A stretch of DNA of 64,000 bases, from NCBI GenBank assembly GCA_963377175.1, contig CAUJNA010002868.1, forward strand, positions 128,501 through 192,500, read 5' to 3'. Origin of the DNA: Effrenium voratum (Eukaryota > Sar > Dinophyceae > Suessiales > Symbiodiniaceae). The first letter of the stretch is position 1; every line of letters begins with the position of its first letter. Under the pieces are notes generated by a model. That model worked only from the letters and a program-made list of their open reading frames with translations, was not told the DNA's origin and did not search any database. The translations under genes and the position numbers were made by a program. Positions 56,380 through 64,000 of the stretch are shown here, in pieces.

Positions 56380-58160
56380 GAGTGGAACCGCGGGGCGGAG
56401 CTGCTGACGGGCTTCAGCAAGGACGAGGCCTCGGGCAAGCGCCTGGTGCAGCACTTCGTCGCGGAGGAGTTCTCGGACTCGGTGCAGACCATGCTCACCC
56501 AGGGCATGAACGGCCAGGAGCGCACAGCGAACTTTTCTTCGCTTTCGGGTTTGGCCGGAGAGAGACAAAGGCGAAGAAATACTTAAGGGGAGGAGCGAAG
56601 GTCTTTCCTCTCGGGTTCGGCCAAGAAGATAGGCGAAAGTACAAGGGGAAGAGAAGGAACACATAGGGCGAGGAAATTTTGGGTTCAGATAAAATGCGGG
56701 GAAAAGAATGGGGAAACAAACTTCTTTCGGGTTCAGCGCCAAAGAATGGGCGAAAAAGTACAAAATATGGGGAGACACATGGGAAACAAAAGAAATGGGG
56801 AAACAAAAGGAACACAGCTGGCGAGAATCAGCCAAAAAGCGAGAAACACATAAAAAGCGGGAAAAAAGGAACAAACAATATGGCCTTGGGCCTCCATTTG
56901 GGGGCGGATGAACACCCATGTAGCACCTTTTTTGATGTTCACCAGGGGTACTGGGTTGTAACCCACAGCCGTATGCGAAAAATACAAGGGGAAGAGAAAG
57001 AACACATAGAGCGAGGAAAAGACGAGAAAAAGAAAGGGGTAAGAAAGGAAAGATGATGGGTAGAAAGGTGCGCTTTAATGGCAAGTTTGTTGCTGGTTGC
57101 CGAACTGTTGGTTTGTTTGCTGTTTTTGTGTAAGAACCAGCCCGCCCCACAACGGTTTTGGACGGGGTCAAAAAGGGAGAACACATATGGCGATAAAAAT
57201 GCTTGAATGATCCTTTTTGCTGCTTTGGATTGTCTACTCCTTTTGTTGTGCGTGTGCGTGGGTGTTTGCTGTTTGTTTGTTTGTTTGTTTGTTTGTTTGT
57301 TTGTTTGTTTGTCTGTATTGCTTGCGGGTGCAAACCCAAGCCTCCACCATTCGCAGGGGCAAGCAGGGAGCCACTTGAGTCGGATTCTCAAGCGGCATGC
57401 AGCTAGATCACAGAACCTTTGAACCTACAGGGCGCATGCTCACCAGCAATGCTGGCTATATGTTGGTTGTCAAGTCTGTTCGGTGGCTGTTTGGGGCTTG
57501 ATGGAGGTTCCCGTCTTGGGAGTCCTTTGTTTTCAGATCTGCTATTTGCCCTGCTTGGCTTCCGAGCCCCCCAAGCCACCCACCCCCCCAAGCGTCCACA
57601 CCCGCAAACACCCTCCCAGCCGCTAAGCACTTGGTAGGAGATCACCAACTACGAGTTCTCGCTGTGGACGAAGAGCGGGCTCAGGAAGGACATCCTTTGG
57701 AGCGCCACCGCGCGCAGGGACAAGAGCAACGGCATCATGGGGGTCATCGGCATCGGCCATGACTGCTGGGCGGAGTTGATGTGGGCAAATGGGCTCAGGC
57801 AATTAGACCCTGGTACACCTAAAGCAAACCCCACCTGCCTCCAAGCCACTCGTTTGGTGATGGCAACCCGCTTAGAGGGAAGGTGGCGAGGGAAGTTAAT
57901 CAGGTTTGGGTGTCATACGAATGATTCCACAACTGTTGCAAGACGACTAGCCACAAAAGCCATCGCTTCCCTTGTTCCAAGCTTTCAGCATTCAGGGCAT
58001 TCAGCGTACCCACCCTAAAGGCTGTCTGAAGGCCTTGAGCATCCATCCTTGCCTTGACCAAATATACCATACCCATATATGCAAGAAGTGGCGGTCGGCA
58101 GTCCTGCGCAGGACATCACCGAGCTACGGTGCGAGTCCAAGATGCGGCGTGGCAGCACTT
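56380..58160 (+). CDS. PAS-domain protein, three consecutive exons
   Basis: Exon a (56380-56517) starts after TGCCAG and encodes EWNRGAELLTGFSKDEASGK and the following helix. Exon b (57638-57760) encodes ITNYEFSLWTKSG, ILWSATARRD and GVIGIGH. Exon c starts at 58112 and encodes DITEL and a charged helix; its end is not fixed. Joined, they read through in phase as a PAS fold (N-terminal WN-GAE-LTG signature, middle strand T-SG, final GIGHDITEL). PAS domains sense light, redox or small ligands and usually precede kinase or other output modules; no output domain is seen. Both introns start with GA and end with AG before G (56518-57637 and 57761-58111), and the bases at each junction form a short direct repeat. 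Confidence 0.75.
56540..57200. repeat. Degenerate repeats inside the PAS intron
   Basis: A block containing CTTTCGGGTTYGGCC and GGCGAAA recurs about three times (near 56538, 56615 and 56728). Another, GGGGAAGAGAARGAACACATAG followed by CGAGG, occurs near 56645 and 56990 with a weaker copy near 57170. Confidence 0.5.
57270..57311. repeat. (GTTT)n microsatellite
   Basis: Ten GTTT repeats lie within the first PAS intron. Confidence 0.9.
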
Positions 58161-59538
58161 GAGTGGCGACTGGCCAATGGAAAGACAAGTGACTGTCGGT
58201 CACCAACGCCAGCCAACAACTTATGAGCTCCACCAAACAATACCGGTACACATATCGAGGGCTTGGAAGGAACCGGTAGCTTGTTCAGCAAGCCTGAATC
58301 CAAGTGGTCAAAGTGTCATCTCGCTCTCATGCGTCATCCTGGACCTTCAAACGTACCTGAAATTTCTGCCTTCCCTGTCAATCGGCTGGTTTTTGGAATT
58401 CGTACCTTTTTATCTTGGCTTGTCCTCTTTTTTGGGACCTCGAGCAGTTTTTGGAGGCATGTGGGCTGTCAGGTCCTAATATGACCTACTCGAGCAGAAA
58501 TTGTGCAAAAACGCCCGCAACGGCCCGCAAAACGAGCGCAAAAACCCGCAAACGAGCGCAACTTTGAAAAGTGCTCATTTGAAAATATGAACCTCGGGCA
58601 CTTTTCCATTGCTGGCAGAAATTGAAGAATCGGGCACAAACTATGTGTTCGAGCAGCGAAAAAAGCAACCGAAAAAAAAGGTATCAATACAAGGTCCAGA
58701 ATGAAATGGATTCTTTGTGAACCCCCTTTTAATTGCGGCCACACAATGTCAATAATCAGGGCCCCTCCGAAGCGCATATATATATATATATATATATATT
58801 CATTTATCTACAACACTTGCAAAACAGTTCCAGCTTCCCTACTCTTGTTTGGCGTGCCGCAAAAAGTGCCCACGGGGCAATGCCAGCTTCAACTTCGAGT
58901 CTGTGTGTGTGTGTGTGCGTACGTGCGTGAATGTATCTCCGCCGAGCACATTTGGACCATGTATCGAAGTGGAAGCCCGTGTCACCCGAGATTAAGTCAA
59001 TAAGCGTGTCGTTCACAGAATATTTGGTAGGGGTATGCATAGGTGTCTATCATCGAGGGGTATGTATTCTTAAGGGAAGCAATTATCAAATCAGTTCAAT
59101 GCTGTCGAACCTTTGTTTGCCCTTCTGCTGTCTTGGGTTTCCAGAATGCTCTTCCGGCAAACGGGCAACGTTTTGCGGGGGAGCCGAGGTCTGGCAAAGT
59201 GGGCCCTTGCCTCAAAGATTCGGATTCTCTCACATGCAACAAATAGAAAGATCTACAAACCCTCAAGCCTTCCCTACGCTGGCTCAACTTCAAACCGAAT
59301 CCAGCTCGGATTCCCACCCCTGTAGCCTGGCGACGAAGCTTCCCCTTGCGTTAGTTTATATGTGTTTACTCTTGAAGAAGTTTGTGCGGACATTGGTTTC
59401 CTGGTGTAAGCTCTGTTTCTAGTTTTCATCCCCTCAGGATGATTTTTCCAGGACACCACAAGGACCGCCTTGCCATGTTTGCCTTTCTTGGGCAATGCAT
59501 GCATCAACCAGCCGCAAAACAACAAACAAGGGTGTTAG
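58161..59538. other. Intron-like sequence with microsatellites
   Basis: It contains a cluster of CCCGCAA and GAGCGCAA words at 58505-58565, (AT)n at 58776-58799 and (GT)n at about 58902-58917. No gene is seen. Confidence 0.5.
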
Positions 59539-59637
59539 GAAGCGATGTGTGCCCGGGCGCTCGACCAAAGGCTGGCCAACTACGTGCGGATTTGCGGAGC
59601 GGCGGTTTGGTCGCTCAAGGGCAATGCCAAGACCGGG
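59539..59637 (+). CDS. Possible downstream exon of the PAS gene
   Basis: A 99-nt GC-rich stretch follows GTGTTAG and precedes GTCGTC. It encodes EAMCARALDQRL then NYVRICGAAVWSLKG, with good codon character compared with its surroundings. It is in phase 0 at both ends and has the AG-G acceptor. No domain could be assigned. Confidence 0.4.
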
Positions 59638-60416
59638 GTCGTCACAGACCCTTGTCCCCCATGGTCGCGCCAATGGCTCACAAAATGGCACTTGCAACCA
59701 TGGGTGTCCCTTTTGTGGTTGAAAATTGATGGCGTCCGGTGGCTTTAGTGTAGTTTTTTTTGTTTGCCAGTGGCATCTATGTTTCCGAAAGGACACCCGG
59801 AAGGCCTGTTTTTCGCAACATTTATGAGACGGAGCCACACAACACCTGGGTCAGCTTCCAGATGAAGCAAGCTAATTCCAAGGGGGGCCCAAACGCGATA
59901 AGCTGCGTGTCCAAACTTTCCAGAATCCGCTCGGGGGCCCTGCATCTTCCGTGAGGTCTGGGAAGGCTCTATCGGGCTTAGCCAATTTTTGAAAAGGTAC
60001 CATTTGGGGCAATTTCCAATGGAAACCAACAGGAACTCTTGGCGGTTCCCCGCCGGTTTTGGGGCCTGGGACCCCGGTGGAAAGGGTCAAAAGGAGTGAC
60101 AGACAAACGACATTGCCAGCCGCGCTCCCTTGCTCATCCCCCCACGTTGCTTCCTGTTGGACATGGACCCGCTTTAGCTTTGTCTTTGAAGGGAACCAAA
60201 CCAAAAGGAATTTCGGGGACCACGATTTGTGGAACAACCTCCCCCTCAGAAACAAAGAAGGCCACAAATTGGCCGTTCCATCTCACCCATTCGGCAATGA
60301 ATGTTAACGATAAACTCCCAAATGAACAATCCCGCCCGAATTTGATTTTCGGAGCACCCCCCAATCAAAATTCACACCCATGCTTTGACACACCGAGCCG
60401 GTGTAATGGACCCGAG
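59638..60416. other. Intron-like sequence, nothing recognised
   Basis: Low coding character in all frames; no exon or repeat of note is visible between the two candidate exons. Confidence 0.4.
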
Positions 60417-60548
60417 GATAGCAAGACCCGGGAGATTGAGCACTTGATCTCCCAGCAGGCGCAGATGGACCTGTGCGACCCCCGCATGGTGCTGTGGCGC
60501 GCATCTTTCGTGTCGATCCTGAAGACAATGTGCGAGGGCCCCAGTTGA
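60417..60548 (+). CDS. Possible exon: charged helical segment
   Basis: After CCCGAG the frame encodes DSKTREIEHLISQQAQMDL and continues to a TGA at 60546-60548. It may be a coiled linker of the same gene, or a terminal exon if the TGA is real. The AG-G acceptor and GC-rich codons support it. Confidence 0.35.
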   Translation, partial: DSKTREIEHLISQQAQMDLCDPRMVLWRASFVSILKTMCEGPS

Positions 60549-60900
60549 CTCTGGGAAAAAGACTGGAACCCCCAGGATTGAATCCCTCATGAGATCCCAG
60601 AGTCCCACGGAAGCACGCTTTTGCACGCTTTTACTGCTTGAATCCAAATTGGATGTACCACCAGACTGGACACACCTTGAAGCATAAGACACCAGTAAAG
60701 GACAAGTTAGGTGTAGAGAAGGGCATCCAGGGCTCCAGGAGCCTCTGGACCATATCCCTTATAAGACGAAAGGGAAAATCAGGTGTGAGCTCTAAACAAG
60801 GCTTGGGGTTTGGTCTGGGGGGGCCCCACCCCCACCCCCACACCCACCCACACCCACCCGGGGAAGGGAACACCTCCGGCCCTGGAAGTTCTGAGGCCAG
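60549..60900. other. Non-coding stretch with (CCCCA)n
   Basis: A C-rich run of CCCCA and CCCACA words lies at 60820-60862 just before the next candidate exon, possibly a polypyrimidine tract. Confidence 0.4.
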
Positions 60901-60990
60901 GATTTCTGGATGCGCCGGAAAGGGGCCCAGGAGGGCGCCCCGCCCCCCGAGAAGTCGGAGCGGACGGAGATCGTGCCTCGATTTGAACCG
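60901..60990 (+). CDS. Possible exon with Pro/Glu-rich coding
   Basis: After GAGGCCAG the frame reads DFWMRRKGAQEGAPPPEKSE and then RTEIVPRFEP. Base composition and the AG-G acceptor suit an exon. The end is not defined and the function is unknown. Confidence 0.3.
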
Positions 60991-62319
60991 AGACGGTTGG
61001 AGGTGGAGACATGGTTGTTGTTGGGAAGCATTTTACATGTTTGCTTATTGTGGTTTAGTGGGAAATCCCCACTTAACTGCTAAAATTTAAATTTTTGCTC
61101 CCCTTCCAACGTCAACCAAGGAGAGGTGAGAAACCACGTCCCAGGTTAACATGGAACACGAGATCGTTTTGGAGGCATCCTCATTTGGGGACCCTGTTTT
61201 GCTGAGAGACGCAGGGGTTTGAATTCTGGAACGATGGACAGGACTGGTTGTTGACAAGCCATTTGTTTGTTTATACTAGACGTTGTTGGCATATTGTATG
61301 GTAAGGCCAGAATCGAGCTGTTCCGAGAGTGGTCCAAATGGTGAACAAACAGGTCCACAAGGTGACCCCGCTAGTTTTCATCCTTGTTCTTCTTTTCGTG
61401 CCATTTTGTTCCTCACTGGACATGAACAGCCAAACAAGGAGTTTACTGCGTCTCTGGTTGCTTCCAAGGCAAGAGAGGCACGTTTGTCCTGAGTATTGCA
61501 AGACCAACCTGACAAAGGTTTCCTTGTTCCCTACTTGCGAGCTTTGGAGCATCAACCGTACCTTGAAGAAATCGACCAGGTGAAGATAACAGATGGCTGC
61601 GCAGCAACCTTGCAGTGGGACCAAACTAGGGGTGAAGTGTTTGTCCTGAGGCCTCATACTGCGAGGACCCCCAAAACAGTCGGACCCTTAGGGCAGGCGG
61701 TGCCTGCCTCAAAGCTTATGATCTTTGTACACATATTATGTATCTTTGTATATATATATATATACGTAGTCCTTCAATACCCCAGGATGTGTACCAGGTA
61801 TACAATGATATAATAGGTTGGCACCCCCAATCTAAACGGAATGTATGATGTTCCCAGAGGCTCGCTATTAGTATCCTCCAATGTTGGATAGATTCCTGTG
61901 AAGCTGGCTTTGGTATATAGGCTTCAGACATGTTGCATAACGTTCCCTACCATTGCTGTATATAGCCACGCAAGTAGATCCCGTTTATGAGTCCCATCCG
62001 TGTATGGCGCCAAAAAAATCAATCTTTGTCGGGATGTTGCGGATTGACCATCAATGGAAGGTGTCAAGCTGGAGCGCAGAATGCATGGGGGCCTCCACCA
62101 CCCCTTGAACCACTCTCAGAGACTCTCCACGGGGCTGGGCTGATGGCAGTTTCCTGGGATAGCCGTGTCCCATAGTTAAAAGCATGGCTGTGGTCATGAG
62201 CTCAAACCTTTTCGGGAAGGTCATGGAAGCAGCAAGGAGAGCCATTTGAGTGGTGGTTTTCTTTTCCCCTCAAGCAACCGTGTGTGGATGTTGACATATC
62301 AACAAAAAAGGTAGCGCCG
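60991..62319. other. Intergenic or intronic sequence, nothing recognised
   Basis: It is AT-richer than the exons. It has (TA)n at about 61750-61766 and no supported gene on either strand. Confidence 0.45.
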
Positions 62320-62612
62320 CACTGCAGCCGCGAAAGGTTTGCGGAAGGTTTTCTTCCCGCGGAAGCTCGCGGAAGGGACGGTTGATTTGCATATAGTAGA
62401 TTGATTTCGTTTGGGTGGTTGTTGCCAAGCACGCTTTTTAGCAAACCGTGCGCACGAATTGCCTCGTGGAAGCTACCTTCTTCAGGTTTTCAGAAGTAAC
62501 TTGTCTGCGGAAGGCCCGCGGAAGCACTTATATAAACTTACATAGAAACATGCTTGCGGAAGGTACCTTTCACACCGCGGAAGCTTCGCGGAAGGTTCCG
62601 CGGAAAGGTTTG
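62320..62612. repeat. Cluster of GCGGAAG words
   Basis: About ten copies of GCGGAAG or GCGAAAG occur with irregular spacing, many preceded by CC, TC or TT and followed by GTT, CT or GC. It resembles the GCGAAAG cluster at 454-640. Confidence 0.6.
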
Positions 62613-62626
62613 ATACGTCACTGCAA

Positions 62627-63193
62627 ATGTTAATGGGAAGAAAAACTACCACTCATTTGGAAAGGGTCGCTAATGAGATTCAACACCAATTGTGTAGGTC
62701 CAAGAACCGTCCATACTTTTTGGGGCAGAGCCACCACCCTTCAATGAACGGAATTTTATCGCAGGGCTGTGGTATGCTTCATAGGTACGTTGCTGGCTTC
62801 TTCGAGGGCTCAATGTGGGTCTATCTTCGAGAGATCCCTCGAAGAGCATCAATGCCATCCCAAGTTTTGAGAACAGCCCAGTCGAGCTGCAAGGTGACCA
62901 CAGACTTCGGCTACGAGTTCTGCTTTGAAGCACCCAATGGAAGTGTGAAGTGGTACAAGGTGCCGTGGCCTGGGCTTCCCCCAACGACCCAGGGGACTGA
63001 AAGGAGTGAGCAAGTCAGTGACAAAAAAGGCCCGACTCAGCAAACCACAATTCAGAAACGGGTGGGGTGTGGGGGAGATGTTGAGCTCCGGGCCACAACT
63101 GCAACGCAACACGTTCTTTTGGGTAGTTTCCGAATCAGGCCTTCGTTTTTTTCCAAATCGGACCACTTTAGTTTCCGAATCAGACTGTGTTAG
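62627..63193 (+). other. Unrecognised open frame, possibly chance
   Basis: A 188-codon frame overlaps the start of the repeat at 63119. Only the stretch at about 62890-62975 (TTDFGYEFCFEAPNGSVKWYKVPW) looks protein-like and follows CTGCAAG. It may be a small exon; no family was recognised. Confidence 0.2.
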
Positions 63194-63380
63194 TTTCTGC
63201 ATAATCTTTAGTTCCCGAATCAGGCCTTAGTAGTGTCCGAGTCTGACCGATTTAGCTCTCAAATCAGGTCTTGGTGTCCAAAGAATGTTTAGTTTCAGAT
63301 TTAAAACATGTTAGCTTCCGAATGAGACCGTTTAGTTTCCTAATAAGACCGTTTAAGTTTCTGAACACGACCGTTCAAAT
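63119..63380 (+). repeat. Degenerate tandem repeat, TTAGTTTCCGAATCAGACC type
   Basis: About ten imperfect copies of a 20-28 bp unit built on TTAGTTTCCGAATCAGACCG are visible, decaying to the right. Confidence 0.65.
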
Positions 63381-64000
63381 AGCGGACTCACCCAATTTCT
63401 CGCAAATATCAGGGGCTCAGTGGTAACTTTCGCCATGCTGACCGTGGCACCCTACTACAAACGGCAAGCTGAGACTTCAACTGACACATGATTTATGGTT
63501 ACCGTGCCACATAATGACCATGTTTGCTGTTTGAGGCTGTGAGGGGGTCAATGCGTAGACGAACCGGTGGGCATACATCCTGCCTGCCACTGCTTTGTTT
63601 TGCTTGGTTTCAATTGGACATAATCTTAAGCAGCAGGACTGACCCCCTACCTTATCATGGTTCAGCCATGACCATGAGGGGTAAAGGAGTGTTTATTTCC
63701 AGGTGTCAGGCTGCCAAACAAAGAGTGTGGGTCAAAAGCAAAGCACCAGGATAGCGCGGGCTTTAGTTCTTGTTTCCACCTACCAAGTTTCAATTTTGAG
63801 TACCTATTCTTGACCCACACCCAAATCTGGTGGCGCTCGGAACTGCGACTTTTGTGGGATCACTTTCTGTGGTACCAGTCTGCGCGGGCCAAGGGCCGCT
63901 TGGTTGCAAATCGTTGCACTTGGTTGAACCCCGCCGAAGGAGAAAGAACCGCCGAATTTCAGACAGGTCTTTCAGTTTCTGGACCTCCCAGAGTGGCAGT
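63381..64000. other. Right end of window, nothing recognised
   Basis: No coding, RNA or repeat feature could be supported here. Confidence 0.4.

Noticed and set aside
60930..61010. Possible tRNA T-arm on the minus strand (GGTTCAAATC)
   Set aside because: Stem pairing does not give a 5-bp stem with a 7-base loop, and no other arms are found.

Overview
The window looks like nuclear DNA of a photosynthetic dinoflagellate, probably close to Symbiodiniaceae. The evidence is a long head-to-tail array of nearly identical peridinin-plastid light-harvesting (LHC) genes, a plastid leader of the signal peptide plus FVAP type, introns best explained by GA-AG splicing with a G after the acceptor AG, copia-like and LINE-like retroelements, and sparse coding DNA on the right flank. 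Nothing suggests a prokaryote, and no rRNA, tRNA or CRISPR array was found.

Layout. Positions 1-1069 hold a pyrimidine-rich tract and a cluster of GCGAAAG words. Positions 1070-9518 are an LTR retrotransposon with two 151-bp LTRs that read as identical and a TTGA target duplication. It has an intact gag with CCCH zinc fingers and a pol that keeps only the protease and the start of integrase. The rest of its interior is replaced by antisense LINE fragments: an endonuclease plus reverse transcriptase piece and, separately, a post-RT C-terminal piece. From about 9579 to 53110 lie 21 LHC units with a period of about 1.55 kb. Nine copies have both main exons intact (9794, 16781, 18329, 38259, 41349, 47197, 48752, 50304, 51858). 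The others carry frameshifts, deletions, an internal duplication or insertions. Units starting at 28936 form a higher-order repeat three units long.

Three large insertions break the array: an unrecognised decayed 3.75-kb segment in the first intron of copy 2, and two LINEs (20130-24775 and 43266-45989). The two LINEs have the same 3' junction base inside LHC exon 1. The first has an inverted 5' part encoding two OTU cysteine-protease-like domains and an endonuclease domain; the second is 5'-truncated and has a perfect 17-bp target duplication.

Positions 53110-64000 are mostly intron-like or intergenic. Short GC-rich exons, joined by introns with GA donors, encode a PAS-domain protein on the + strand (best exons 56380-56517, 57638-57760 and 58112 onward). 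The far right holds clusters of short degenerate repeats.

The LHC genes would supply chlorophyll a/c-peridinin antenna protein to thylakoids. Their number fits the dinoflagellate habit of raising expression by tandem copy number, and the spacers carry conserved leader, acceptor-like and palindromic sequences. The retroelements are residents or invaders of the array. All splice models are inferred from genomic sequence alone.
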